Translations under genes and position numbers: made by a program
Notes under the pieces: generated by a model
Told to the model about the DNA's origin: nothing
Database searches by the model: none
Seen by the model: only the letters and a program-made list of their open reading frames with translations
From: a virus
IMG/VR virus record: IMGVR_UViG_3300001533_001301
Span: 1-42,103 of that record
DNA: 42,103 nucleotides
Direction: 5' to 3' (one strand)
In this document: positions 13,816-24,010 of the stretch, piece by piece
Position numbering within the stretch: the first letter of the stretch is position 1
Layout: every line of letters begins with the position of its first letter

Positions 13816-16800
13816 TTATTTTCCAAAAAAAGCGTCTTTGCCTCCACGTATTTCGGCGGAATTAGCAAGAAAATATCTCCAGTCTCCGCTGTCCCTCCAG
13901 TTCATAAGCCGTTTAAACTGAACCGCTCCAGGAGTAAGGCTTCTCACAACGTCCTTAAATCGGTCTTTTGGATTATCCATTACCATAATGCCGTGAATAT
14001 TTTTAATCATTTCTGGAAGCGTTCCGTCACCGATATAAAAATCAACAGACCTGTTTGCTAATACACTGTTGAACTGGAACCCTAATGTTGCGTTCATAGC
14101 TTGCGTGAGCATATATGTCGCCATAGCCCAGCGTATAAGCCCTATTCTTTCAGTGTTATTCATCTGGTCAAAGCTTTCCATAAATCCTTTTGTGTCGCCT
14201 TTTCCGAGCTTTCCAAAAGCTGTTTTGGTTGACCGACTATAAGCAGGAAGCTGTTTGCTCAATGCTCCAAACTCTTTCGTAAGGACCCTTGCCTGATGAT
14301 AAGCAAAAGTTCCAAGATGAAATACAATTTTACCGAACTCTGACCTTATGCCTTGAGGCTGTGAAAGAGCGTCAAATCTAAAGTTATATGTATCTGACCA
14401 GTCTTTTGCAAGCGTATCTATCATTTTTGAGTGCATGCCTGCTGCCTTAAGAGAGTCTCCCTGCCTTAATCTGAAATATTCATACAGGGCAGTTCTGTTA
14501 AAATGTTCCGTCGCAGTCATTATTTTCATCATCGTGTCATTAAACTTGCCAAAAGCACCTGTGGTTTCTGTTTCCGTCAATAAGCCTTCAAAAGCCATAC
14601 GGTTTACTTCTTCAAGAACGCCTGCCCGCCTTAACCTTTGCTTCCCCTTGTAAGACATAAGCATGCTTATTGCATTGGCGTATGCCCGTCCTGTCTGAAC
14701 AATAGATTTGTATGTTGGTATTATCCCTGCGACTGTATCCTGTTCTTTTGCCAGGGCAAGCAACGGCTGCGTTAAATTCACAAGACCAGCCCTTGGAGAC
14801 ATGCCAAGTGTTGCCCAATAGTTTGCTATTTTAAGGCCCCCGATAATTTTGCTTCCTATTTTCCTGGGGATTATCTCCGTCGCAGGAATGCCTTCAACAT
14901 CCCGAACAAATCTTTGTGTTACAGGGTCAAACACATCCCCCTTAACAAACAACGTTTCGCCTGATTTATATACCTCTGGGTTTTTAATACCCTTCTTTCT
15001 TGCGTGGTATCGCACAAAAAGCTCGCTCGCAATAGGTATGCTTCCTTGTGTTATCATTCCCCTTATGTATTCGTCAAACTTTGTTTCTCTCCCCATTACA
15101 TCAATTATAAGGTTTTCAAGGTAAGTTCCTATTTTTTTATTAGACCTTGCTATTTCTGGTTCTATTGTGTTGAATATCTTTGCAATAGGAGACCAGACAA
15201 TTCCCCTGTGTGTCATGTTAAGGTAATTCTTCATTTGTCCAATAATATCTCCAGACTTATACCCAAGCTGGTTAGGAGTTCTTTTTATAATGGACGGGTC
15301 AAGAACTTTCATTTCTCCAAGTGCGACAATCTCAAAAGATTTTTGAAACCTGTCATACTGAATGAGCTTGTTTAACATTTCAGTTGATTTTTCTGGGCGT
15401 ATAAAATTAAGTTCCCTCACCCATTCAACAAGAGTCTGCTTGTCCCAAAAGCTGGGTATCTTTGCTTCCGCTTTACCACCCTTATATCCCTGCATTTCAC
15501 GGAGTATCTGATACATTACCGCCATTGGTTCAAGTGTTCTATAAGGCTTAAGGTCAAACCCTGCTTCTTCAAGTATTGTTTTTGCGTATTTATTTGTCAT
15601 GTCTGCTTTAAAATCAAGCCCCGCCGCTATTCTGTTGCGAACCCAATAAGGTGCTTCTTTCGTTGATTGCAACGCACGTATCAGATTTTCTGAAGTATTT
15701 TCTATTCTCCCTTCGCTTGCCTCAAGTTCACGCACAGCATTTTTATATGTAAGTTCTTGTATCTCGCCTTTTTCATATCCCTTGTTAAGGGCGTCTTTTA
15801 TTTCATTTTTAAACCCTTCGGCTGTTTCCGTATAAAAAGAATATCTTTCTTTTACTTTTTCAAGTGTTTTGCCAGATTTTTTTGAAGCAACAGCTTCCTC
15901 AAAAGCGGCTTCAGCTTTTCTGAACCCTTCCCACCAGCCAGCAATAAGATTGTTCTTTAAAAGCATATTTGTATTATGGTAAACTTCAAGAACGTCATGA
16001 CGTATATAATCCCTTACTGCGTCAAATCCAGGATACATGTCTTTAAACTGTGCGTAATAATCTGTTACTGCCCTTAACTGATTTGCAATGCGCTGTTCTA
16101 TGGGATTAAGCTCAATAGCCTGTCCGCCTTCTTTTTTAACGTCAAGCCAGTCCCATATCTTTGAAGCGCTTACGTCCAGTTTACCGAGCGTCGGGTGTCC
16201 CCGTTTACGCCATTTTTTTATTTGCTTTTCAAGTTTTTGTATCTGTGAAAGGTGCGCTTCTTTTTTCTCACGAAAATGATATTCAGAAGCATTTTTGAGT
16301 TTGTTTATAACGCCAAGTCCGAGTGCGTCAAGAACTTCCGCTTGTGTTTTTATCCATTTTTTAATTACTGTTTCAGAGGAGTTCATAACTCCGTCAAGAC
16401 CGTCTTTAAGATAATCCCTTAATGTTGCTTCAAGAGGGTTTTCGCTTGTCTTCTGAAGCTCATGTATTTGCCTGACAAAACCCATATATTGTTTCTTGTC
16501 TTTTAAGTCTATTTTTTTCATTTCCTGTGCCGACTTGCCCCACATAACTTCAAACTTCTGTTTTTCCATTTCAAAAAACCTTTTGGTGTATCCCTCTTGT
16601 TCTTTACGAAGCTCACTGTCGAGCTTTTCAACCATTTTATCAAACTCCGCTTTAAGGTCGTCGGTAAATGTTTCCCTTATGTCTTTGAGCGTTTCTTTCA
16701 TTTTTGCGTTTCTTAAACGGGGTGCCATGTTAACCCAGCCTTCTTCGCCGTCAATAACATACTTTTTAATTGCGCTTATTGCTCTGAATACAGCAGGCAT

Positions 16801-18963
16801 TTCTGCTCCACCCGCCATTTTAATCATAGGCTGTGCAAGCAGTTTGTGCGACGCAAGGACTTCCATGACCCTTGAAAGTTCTTTTGATGTTATTTCTCCG
16901 CGCTCTATCATTTCAGCATATTTATTCCAGGTATCTTTATCAAGGCCCCATATATTAAGTTCGTTTTTAAGAAACTTATCTATCATTTTTGGTATTTTTT
17001 CCAGCATTTCCTGTTCTGTTATCTTGCCCGTCGCAGCCTTTCTTACCTCATCCGCAACCGCTCTTTTGAGAAGCTTTTGCGTTTTTTTAGGAAGCACTTT
17101 AAGGTCGTTAATTCTTAACGCCCAGAAGTTTTCAAGCTCATCAAAATATTCCCTGAACATATCCCTTAAACCAAGGCCAGGTCCAGCAACCCCCTCTCTG
17201 CTTTCAACTCTTTTCTTTGCGTATTCTTTTACCGCTTCGGTAAATCCTCCTGGGACTATGCTCCCTTCAAGAATAACTTCTGCTTCCTCTGGACGAAGCT
17301 TTTTTATCATATCCTCTGTGTATCCCAGCTGTTTAAGCCTCGTCTTGTCTGCTTGCGTTATTATTTTTTTAGCCGAAGTTTTCTTTGGAATAACGCCTTC
17401 TTCTGCCATTGATATTATATCAGCAACCGCCTTTCCGCTCATGCTGTTAAAAGGCTTGTATATCTGTTCAACAGACTTTGCGCTTCTTCCTGATATGTCA
17501 GAAGATATGTCTTTTCGCACTTGCTCAAGCGTTTCAATGAAATCATAAAGATTTTTATTTGGGTTTGTCTTATATTCCTCGTATAACTTTTTAAGGATGA
17601 TTTCGTGTTGTTTCATTTTATCTTTCATTATTTTTATGTGGTCGGCACGTGTTTCTTCGGGGAACCATTTTTCAGCCCTCGCAACTTCCTTTTTTGCGTC
17701 AGACACAACATGCTCAACTATTTTCCCGAAAGCGGGTTTGTTTTCATCTATTATATACCTCAACGCACCATGCTGGTATTTTTCATTAAGATAATTTTGA
17801 GCGGCTTTTTTTGAACCGTAAGTGTCTGCGAGTTTTCCTAATTCAACTCCGTCTTCCGCAATCATTTGTTTTATTGCTCTTAATATTGTTGGGTTTGTGG
17901 TTTCATCAACAACATCTCTTATTTTAGCCGTTACATTGTCAAAAACTTCAGACGCCCCATAGGTATCTGTTATTTTTTTAGACATCCCGTTAGCCATTTC
18001 ATTTACTTCATTGCGAAGGCCTGCAATTTCATTTAACAGTTCTGGCGGGGCCTCTGTTGTTTCTGTCTTAATCGGAGTTTCATCTCTTGTGAAATCCTCA
18101 ATGGCTTTTTTTTGTGCGACGAGTTCTGAAACTTCACCGTTTGCCTCGGCTGCGTCTTCAACTCTATCTCTTGCCCTTCCTTTTCCTTTAATAAGCCCGT
18201 GAACCATTCCCCCAACTATTATGGTTCCAAACGGGTCGTTTGCCATTTCAAGAAATGCGTTCTTAAACTTTTCGGTTCCTGGCTTATCCTCAACAAGATT
18301 GTCTATTTGCTTAAGGCTAAATCCGAGCCCCATTGTTGCCAGCTGCGCCTGAAAACCAGTCCTAAATGCGTCTTTTACGCTTCCAGTCCCTTTGTAAGAA
18401 CCCTTAATGCCAGACAGCATTTTCCCGCTCTTTGCGACGTGTGTTGCCCCGAATGCAAGCATAGCGGTCTGTAAAAGGTGGCTGGTCCAAGCAGTAAACT
18501 TATTAAAAGCTAATGGTGAAATAGCTTTTATTTGCATTGCTATGTCTTGTTTTTTACCAGGATTATCCTCTGCGACATAAAGCTTCATCAAATCATTTAA
18601 CTGCATGAGCTTTTGTTCTTTTGCGTAATCAGGGTGAAGTCCTTTAAATATATCACCCAGCCCAGATAAAAAATTATAAGCCCATTGCCCCCCCGTTCTT
18701 GCGACGGTTGTAAGGTCCCCCTTCATTTCTTCTGGCGAAGTTACAAACCAATCTGGCTGTTTATGCTCAAGAGAAATAGACTCTTTAATTCTGTTTTTTA
18801 TAAAAGGATTATTCATAAGCGAACCCATGCCAGTTGCTCTGCCTAAAACAACATCCTCATCCGACAGGACCCTTTCTCTTGGGTCTTCGTAATGCGTCGC
18901 AAGTTCGGTCGCTGTAAGAAAATCTTTTTTTTGTAAATCGCTCGCTCTCATATATACAGGCAT
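13816..18963 (-). CDS. giant internal virion / DNA-ejection protein (1715 aa)
   Basis: A 1715-residue, mostly helical protein, the largest in the window. The N-terminal 300 residues contain hydrophobic helices (LLQTAMLAFGATHVA; FGTIIVGGMVHGLI). A long Lys/Glu-rich helical middle (about 300-1150) follows. The C-terminal 500 residues (ANYWATLGMSPRAGLVNLTQP onward) resemble the conserved C-terminal part of very large phage 'polyvalent' or T7 gp16-like internal proteins, from memory only. Placement between the tail/ejection genes and the lysis genes fits a core protein injected with DNA. I see no lytic motif with confidence. Confidence 0.65.
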   Translation of the reverse strand: MPVYMRASDLQKKDFLTATELATHYEDPRERVLSDEDVVLGRATGMGSLMNNPFIKNRIKESISLEHKQPDWFVTSPEEMKGDLTTVARTGGQWAYNFLSGLGDIFKGLHPDYAKEQKLMQLNDLMKLYVAEDNPGKKQDIAMQIKAISPLAFNKFTAWTSHLLQTAMLAFGATHVAKSGKMLSGIKGSYKGTGSVKDAFRTGFQAQLATMGLGFSLKQIDNLVEDKPGTEKFKNAFLEMANDPFGTIIVGGMVHGLIKGKGRARDRVEDAAEANGEVSELVAQKKAIEDFTRDETPIKTETTEAPPELLNEIAGLRNEVNEMANGMSKKITDTYGASEVFDNVTAKIRDVVDETTNPTILRAIKQMIAEDGVELGKLADTYGSKKAAQNYLNEKYQHGALRYIIDENKPAFGKIVEHVVSDAKKEVARAEKWFPEETRADHIKIMKDKMKQHEIILKKLYEEYKTNPNKNLYDFIETLEQVRKDISSDISGRSAKSVEQIYKPFNSMSGKAVADIISMAEEGVIPKKTSAKKIITQADKTRLKQLGYTEDMIKKLRPEEAEVILEGSIVPGGFTEAVKEYAKKRVESREGVAGPGLGLRDMFREYFDELENFWALRINDLKVLPKKTQKLLKRAVADEVRKAATGKITEQEMLEKIPKMIDKFLKNELNIWGLDKDTWNKYAEMIERGEITSKELSRVMEVLASHKLLAQPMIKMAGGAEMPAVFRAISAIKKYVIDGEEGWVNMAPRLRNAKMKETLKDIRETFTDDLKAEFDKMVEKLDSELRKEQEGYTKRFFEMEKQKFEVMWGKSAQEMKKIDLKDKKQYMGFVRQIHELQKTSENPLEATLRDYLKDGLDGVMNSSETVIKKWIKTQAEVLDALGLGVINKLKNASEYHFREKKEAHLSQIQKLEKQIKKWRKRGHPTLGKLDVSASKIWDWLDVKKEGGQAIELNPIEQRIANQLRAVTDYYAQFKDMYPGFDAVRDYIRHDVLEVYHNTNMLLKNNLIAGWWEGFRKAEAAFEEAVASKKSGKTLEKVKERYSFYTETAEGFKNEIKDALNKGYEKGEIQELTYKNAVRELEASEGRIENTSENLIRALQSTKEAPYWVRNRIAAGLDFKADMTNKYAKTILEEAGFDLKPYRTLEPMAVMYQILREMQGYKGGKAEAKIPSFWDKQTLVEWVRELNFIRPEKSTEMLNKLIQYDRFQKSFEIVALGEMKVLDPSIIKRTPNQLGYKSGDIIGQMKNYLNMTHRGIVWSPIAKIFNTIEPEIARSNKKIGTYLENLIIDVMGRETKFDEYIRGMITQGSIPIASELFVRYHARKKGIKNPEVYKSGETLFVKGDVFDPVTQRFVRDVEGIPATEIIPRKIGSKIIGGLKIANYWATLGMSPRAGLVNLTQPLLALAKEQDTVAGIIPTYKSIVQTGRAYANAISMLMSYKGKQRLRRAGVLEEVNRMAFEGLLTETETTGAFGKFNDTMMKIMTATEHFNRTALYEYFRLRQGDSLKAAGMHSKMIDTLAKDWSDTYNFRFDALSQPQGIRSEFGKIVFHLGTFAYHQARVLTKEFGALSKQLPAYSRSTKTAFGKLGKGDTKGFMESFDQMNNTERIGLIRWAMATYMLTQAMNATLGFQFNSVLANRSVDFYIGDGTLPEMIKNIHGIMVMDNPKDRFKDVVRSLTPGAVQFKRLMNWRDSGDWRYFLANSAEIRGGKDAFFGK

Positions 18964-18975
18964 TATATGCCTCCT

Positions 18976-20223
18976 TTAAGGTTTTGCTGTTCCAGACCCG
19001 CTGGTTCCGCCAGGGAAAACGGCAGAAACGCCGCCGTCAAATGTCTGAAGTCCTGTGTCTTGTGCCGCTCGTTGCTCGTCTTTTGCTTTCCTGTCAAGGT
19101 TTAACAGGTATTCCTGCTGAACTTGTTCCGGTAACATGCCTCCAAAAATATAATCTGCTGTTATTCCCTCAATTACGTTCCCGAAAGTTTGACCCAATGC
19201 ACTGTCTCCCGTTATATCAACAATAGCTTTTAACGCGCCACCCATACCATACTGGTCAGCTAAAAGCCCATAGTTCATTTCTGTTTTATCCGTTGCTCCA
19301 GTGGCATAAAGTTTCATTAAATCATTTCTGCTATTTTTGCCAATGTTTATTGCCCGTTGAAGCCCAACATTATATTTCGGGGAATACCAATCTTTTTTTG
19401 TCCCAGGAAAAGGAAATGTTCCAGACGGATTTTTTATTGCAAAATCAACCGCTGCGTTCATTCCAGCAGAAAGGTCAAGCAGGCTGCTGTAAGTTGCCAC
19501 GTCTTTTGACGAACCAGGCTGGTCTCCAAAATAATAATGGTAAGCCTTGTTCCTTACATATTCTGACATCGTTGAAAGAAGCCCTTCAAGTTTGGCAAGC
19601 TGTTGTCTTTCTTCATCTGTTGTTACTCCCTTTGATGTGAGTCTTGCCCACATATCATAAGCTGTCCAAAAAGCAGTGTTAATCTGGTCAATATCTTTAA
19701 GGTTGGTTTTTCCATAAATCTTTGAACTTTCATCGGATATTGCTTTTTTGACACCCTCATAAGGATTTTTTGCGAGCATGTCAATATATTTTTTTTGCGC
19801 CTTGTCCCAATCCCCTTTAAACACGCTCATGTTTGCCTTGTCTTCTTCTCCAGTTTGCCCTATTCTTGAAAGCAAACTTATTTTATATTGTTCTTTCTGC
19901 TGAACATGCTGGAGCAACTGCGGATAAAGCGACCCGAAAAGAGAGTAAGCCGTCGCAACAGGCATTTGTTCTATGTTGTTTACGCTCCATTCCCTCCACT
20001 TTTTTATCTTTTCAGTCGCTTCTGGGTCGTCTCCATAGCCCATAACATTTTTAAGAACGCCAATAGGCGAAAACAATCCGTATTGAGCAAATAACATTTC
20101 ATCTCTTTGTTTCTGCTCTATTGCCTTTGCCATACCAAATGCTGGGTCAACTTGCGTTGAACCAACACCTGACGCAAAAAGATTTGATATAGCACCTGCG
20201 GCGCTTCCAAAGCCATTAGCCAT
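18976..20223 (-). CDS. putative internal virion protein
   Basis: A 415-residue protein, Ala/Gly-rich at the start, then helical, with a flexible Gly/Ser/Pro tail (GGVSAVFPGGTSGSGTAKP). No family recognised. It lies between a small Ala/Gly-rich structural protein and the giant ejection protein, the usual place of T7 gp15-like or P22 gp20-like internal proteins. Confidence 0.55.
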   Translation of the reverse strand: MANGFGSAAGAISNLFASGVGSTQVDPAFGMAKAIEQKQRDEMLFAQYGLFSPIGVLKNVMGYGDDPEATEKIKKWREWSVNNIEQMPVATAYSLFGSLYPQLLQHVQQKEQYKISLLSRIGQTGEEDKANMSVFKGDWDKAQKKYIDMLAKNPYEGVKKAISDESSKIYGKTNLKDIDQINTAFWTAYDMWARLTSKGVTTDEERQQLAKLEGLLSTMSEYVRNKAYHYYFGDQPGSSKDVATYSSLLDLSAGMNAAVDFAIKNPSGTFPFPGTKKDWYSPKYNVGLQRAINIGKNSRNDLMKLYATGATDKTEMNYGLLADQYGMGGALKAIVDITGDSALGQTFGNVIEGITADYIFGGMLPEQVQQEYLLNLDRKAKDEQRAAQDTGLQTFDGGVSAVFPGGTSGSGTAKP

Positions 20224-20235
20224 TACACACCTCCA

Positions 20236-20787
20236 TTAGTATTGATAACCAGAATTATATATACTCAATCCGCCAGGACTCGACTGACCAGCATTCTGAA
20301 ACAAATAACTGCTTAAGTCCGTGCTTGGCAGCGTCGCAGAACTCAAAGCGGCTGTCGAATTATTTCCTTGCGGAAGCATGCTTTGTCCAATATTAAAAGC
20401 CGCTCCGTAAATAGGCGCCATTACAAGGGGCGAAAGAAATTTCATTGCCATATTAAATATTCCCCACTTTTTTGCTTCGTCTTCCTGCCTGCGAGCTTCG
20501 TCAATCGCCATTGATTGCTGTGTCATTTGAGGAAGTATCTGTGAATATAATCCTCCTATTGCCCTTTGTGTTCCGCTTGCGATGTCAGAAATACCCCCAG
20601 GGAGAAGTCCGCTTGAAAGCATTCCCCTGCTTGCAAGGGCGCCATACATATCTGATGTTGCCTGTGTCCCCTGTCTTTGTATTTCCTCAATACCCTGCGT
20701 CAGATATGGCGTGTAAGCGCTTGCAACCTGTGCGTTAATGTTTCCATAGGGCAGGGCCCCGCTTCCTTGATATATTGGTTCAGCCAT
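20236..20787 (-). CDS. putative small internal virion / ejection protein
   Basis: A 183-residue protein. The N-terminal part (YGALASRGMLSSGLLPGG, then IGGLYSQILPQ) is an Ala/Gly/Ser-rich helix with a pattern I have seen in podovirus ejection proteins. A hydrophobic stretch (about 115-135) could insert in a membrane. The C-terminal 50 residues are Ser/Gly/Asn-rich. Context supports an ejected core protein. Confidence 0.5.
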   Translation of the reverse strand: MAEPIYQGSGALPYGNINAQVASAYTPYLTQGIEEIQRQGTQATSDMYGALASRGMLSSGLLPGGISDIASGTQRAIGGLYSQILPQMTQQSMAIDEARRQEDEAKKWGIFNMAMKFLSPLVMAPIYGAAFNIGQSMLPQGNNSTAALSSATLPSTDLSSYLFQNAGQSSPGGLSIYNSGYQY

Positions 20788-20802
20788 TGTTCTTTCCTCC
20801 TT

Positions 20803-21096
20803 TTATGGATTTTCTGCGGTCATTGCGACTCGATACCATTTACCTTTAAACTTCTTAAAAAGATAAACAGTTCCAGCTCGTTCAACCATTTTATCAGTGC
20901 TGTCTTTTTCCCAATTATCAGGCAAAGCCTCCCCAACAGCGACACCAAGAAGTTCTCCTGTTTTTTCTTGTTTCTTAAGTTCCTGGTCATCAGTCTTGCT
21001 ATCAACAAAATCTTTCGGGTTCCCTTTTGTCGTTGTGGGATTGGGACCTCCGCTTAAATCTATTGAAGCCTTAACCTTATCGTCCTGCGGTATCAT
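20803..21096 (-). CDS. hypothetical small structural-operon protein
   Basis: A 97-residue protein with a disordered polar N-terminal half and a C-terminal strand pair (GTVYLFKKFKGKWYRVAM). Its start overlaps the nozzle gene stop (ATGA), so it is co-translated. No family recognised. Confidence 0.55.
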   Translation of the reverse strand: MIPQDDKVKASIDLSGGPNPTTTKGNPKDFVDSKTDDQELKKQEKTGELLGVAVGEALPDNWEKDSTDKMVERAGTVYLFKKFKGKWYRVAMTAENP

Positions 21097-23924
21097 GTTA
21101 TATCACTCCTTATTCCTTTTCTTCCCGCTATTCCCTTATAAAAATCCATTGGCTGATAGTCTTTTATTTCCATATATATCACCATTGATATTATATCATA
21201 ATTGAGCTTCAAAATTCTATTATCATCTTCTGCCACCGTCGCAAACCTAAAAACCATTCCCAACCTATCGCCAAACCCAATCACAATTTTTTGCGGAAGC
21301 GGATACTCATAATACATGCGCCATGCGTTATATATCGTAACCGCATGAGAAAACAGGTTCATAGGATATACCTTTGCGACTCTTGTTAATATGCCTTCCG
21401 ATATTAACATTGGCACGTCTGGGGTCAAAGAAGTGTTTAAATAATAATTAAGCCATGTCCCGCTTAATTGACCGTCAACACGTGGCTCAATGTGAAAAAA
21501 CGGATATTTGTTGGGGTTGCCCCTTGGATTTCGACAATCAATATCAAAATCAATATACTTAAATCTTTTCTGTATATTCTGCAACCCAAAATTCCAGTCT
21601 TTTGTTCTGTAATAAAACGGCATGCCGACATTGAAGTTTTCAAATTCAGCCTGTGTCATCTCGTATTTTTCAGGGTCAAACACAAAGCCGCCGTTCGCAT
21701 TCCACATTTGCGGTTTATTTACAAACAAAGCCATTGTTTCAATAAACGGGTCCCACCTTGCCCAGCGTGGTCTGCCCCCATACTCATCAAGAACAAAAAC
21801 AACATTGTTTGAATAATTCCAGACCCCCATTCCATAAATCCCCATTGCACAATAATATTTGCCGTCATAAACCAAGGAACTCATATCACTGTCAACATTT
21901 GGTAAGTCTTCGTTTTTTGTATATGTATAAAATCCAATATATGTAAAGTGAACAAGTTCATAAGCGTCAGTTGGACTGTAAGAACGTATCCTGAACTGAA
22001 CCCTAACTGGCGTATCAACAACAGGCGAAACAATATTCGCTCCTGGAGCTATCGTTGTCCAGGTGGGGTTCCACACTGCCCCAACAACATCATATACCCT
22101 GTATTGAAACTCAACAGTTGAGCCAGCAAGATTATCGTATTGAGCATAAAATCCAGCCCACTTATCAACATCTGGTAATGATATTTCATTTGTATAGTAA
22201 TACTCCGTTGATGTTGTTGTTTGTGTTTGAAATCCCAACATAGCTTTAAACCGAAAACGCTCATCGGTGTTGCTTATTGGCTCAACCCTAAAATCATATT
22301 GCACCCAACCCGAATTGGACACATACCCTGCGTCACAATCACAGTAAGCATATCCTCCGTCGTCACTTCCAACAAAAAAACCGTCTGGGGATATTGTATA
22401 ATCAAGTCTCCATACTTTTGCACGTATTTTTATTTTTCTGTATTTTAAATCGGCAGGTTTCCAAGTTCCCCAAGTTTCGTCATAAAACGCTGGATTATTA
22501 TTTGAAATCTGTAAAGTTGTGTTGTGAGTAAACGCGGGCATAAAAACGGTTGGGGTTCTTTGAACGCTGGTTGTTGGGTTTCGCCGTACTCCACCTATTT
22601 CGTTTCCGCTGTGTGCGTCAACAAAAATAAGCTCAACTTTATTTACGTTTGTTATGTGCGACGTCCAGGTAACTGGCCCAAAACTTTCTATTGTAAATTC
22701 TGTTCTTACTTCTGCCATTCCTCCATTTAGTGTCCACCCCGCCGAACCAGAACCTATTGAGCGATAAGAACCGTTCCAGTTCGGATTTTTATACCAGTTC
22801 GTCCAGCCAGAAGCAAAATAAGAGTTCCTTACAACGGACGCTGCATTTCCAAAATTAACCATAGATGCGGGAATAAAAGACGGCTCTGAATTATAGTTTG
22901 ACCCATTGGGGTATATAAATTCGGGAACTGTTCCTCCAGCTGCGTCTGTCCATGGCATTGTTCCTTCCGCTCCGTGTTTATAAAATGTTTCCTGGTAAGT
23001 AAAGACTTGCACCATTTTTTCTTTAAGTTCGGGTTCTATTGCGTCTCCTATCGGCATTATGTTTCTTCCGTCTGTTTTATAAAAATTTCCGTCGGTGCCG
23101 AGCCAAACAATAAAACCGTTGAACTCCTGTATAGTTGCCCCGTTAGCACAGCCAACCTGCTGTGATATTGTTTGAAGAACAAAATCCCTGTCATCCCAGC
23201 CTTTCCACACGGAAACAGAATAAGATGTAAAAATAATCAGTTTTGCTTCGTATGAAATAGCCCCTGTTATTTGCCCGCCCATTCTTATATCAACCCTGAA
23301 CTTGTTTGGTATCGTTACTTTCACTGGATGATAAAAATTTGTTTCGTCATCAATGTTTGAGTAATTAACCCAATTGTTTTGTCCTGGCACATTTATCAAA
23401 GTAAGACGTTCATTGTGCGTTACAATATAACGCCCCTTTGGCAATGTCGGATGTTGCGTTAAGGTTGGTCCCGTTATATCATAAGACCACACATCTGATA
23501 TTCCGTTTGTTCCATATATTTTCCCATTTATATATGTCATGCGGGTTGTATAATCTGCGTTTACTGGATTTGCTGGGTTTATGTTTGTCCAATTTACAAG
23601 GTCGTCTGATATGAAATGATATTTGTTGTTCGTAAGAACATACCAGTTTACTGTGTTTTCATCTATGAATGAATACGAGCCTTTTGGTTTGATAGGGTTC
23701 CCAGGCGCAAGGTCAGGGTCGTCAGGCAGGCTTCCTTTTTCAGTTGTAAAATCTCTTCCTTTTATTAAATGTTCTTTTGTAAACTCGACATTCCATATTT
23801 CAGGGCTGTCTCCGTCGTTAATTGATTTTTCAGGAGAGCGAAGATTAAGACCTCCAGCAAACAACCCCTTTATCTTTGAAAGTTCAACCATTTGTAATTT
23901 ATTTAAATGTGGTATTTGTGTCAT
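21093..23924 (-). CDS. tail nozzle / stabilisation protein (beta-propeller, P22 gp10- or T7 gp12-like)
   Basis: A 943-residue protein dominated by beta strands. Residues 1-330 show propeller-like repeats: TYINGKIYGTNG, HNERLTLINVPGQNNWVNYSNIDD, KLIIFTSYSVSVWKG, EFNGFIVWLGTDGNFYKTDGRN. The 'viewer of values with WLGxDGxxYKxDG' pattern is what I know from podovirus nozzle proteins. A middle insertion (about 370-640), rich in Trp, Thr and Asn, looks like one or two extra beta-sandwich domains, possibly host-surface contact. The C-terminus returns to propeller-like strands. Located between the adaptor and ejection genes. Confidence 0.78.
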   Translation of the reverse strand: MTQIPHLNKLQMVELSKIKGLFAGGLNLRSPEKSINDGDSPEIWNVEFTKEHLIKGRDFTTEKGSLPDDPDLAPGNPIKPKGSYSFIDENTVNWYVLTNNKYHFISDDLVNWTNINPANPVNADYTTRMTYINGKIYGTNGISDVWSYDITGPTLTQHPTLPKGRYIVTHNERLTLINVPGQNNWVNYSNIDDETNFYHPVKVTIPNKFRVDIRMGGQITGAISYEAKLIIFTSYSVSVWKGWDDRDFVLQTISQQVGCANGATIQEFNGFIVWLGTDGNFYKTDGRNIMPIGDAIEPELKEKMVQVFTYQETFYKHGAEGTMPWTDAAGGTVPEFIYPNGSNYNSEPSFIPASMVNFGNAASVVRNSYFASGWTNWYKNPNWNGSYRSIGSGSAGWTLNGGMAEVRTEFTIESFGPVTWTSHITNVNKVELIFVDAHSGNEIGGVRRNPTTSVQRTPTVFMPAFTHNTTLQISNNNPAFYDETWGTWKPADLKYRKIKIRAKVWRLDYTISPDGFFVGSDDGGYAYCDCDAGYVSNSGWVQYDFRVEPISNTDERFRFKAMLGFQTQTTTSTEYYYTNEISLPDVDKWAGFYAQYDNLAGSTVEFQYRVYDVVGAVWNPTWTTIAPGANIVSPVVDTPVRVQFRIRSYSPTDAYELVHFTYIGFYTYTKNEDLPNVDSDMSSLVYDGKYYCAMGIYGMGVWNYSNNVVFVLDEYGGRPRWARWDPFIETMALFVNKPQMWNANGGFVFDPEKYEMTQAEFENFNVGMPFYYRTKDWNFGLQNIQKRFKYIDFDIDCRNPRGNPNKYPFFHIEPRVDGQLSGTWLNYYLNTSLTPDVPMLISEGILTRVAKVYPMNLFSHAVTIYNAWRMYYEYPLPQKIVIGFGDRLGMVFRFATVAEDDNRILKLNYDIISMVIYMEIKDYQPMDFYKGIAGRKGIRSDIT

Positions 23925-23946
23925 CTCTGTATATCACCTTATTAAA

Positions 23947-23979
23947 ATATGGGGAGCGAACCCGCTCACTCCCCTATAT
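23947..23979 (-). terminator. hairpin before the nozzle gene (partial terminator)
   Basis: On the leftward transcript an ATAT-AGGGGAG...CTCCCC-ATAT stem is followed by ATATTTTAATAA. The stem has a bulge and an inner GAGC/GCTC pair. It sits in the 86-bp gap between the small structural gene and the nozzle gene, so it would lower nozzle expression relative to capsid genes. Confidence 0.5.
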
Positions 23980-24010
23980 TTTGGGTATCTGTTATTACGG
24001 GTTTCGCAGT

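Noticed and set aside
16496-17548. 350-codon plus-strand open frame opposite the giant protein
   Set aside because: Ser/Ile/Phe-rich shadow of the Lys/Glu-rich helix on the other strand; no ribosome binding site or recognisable motif.
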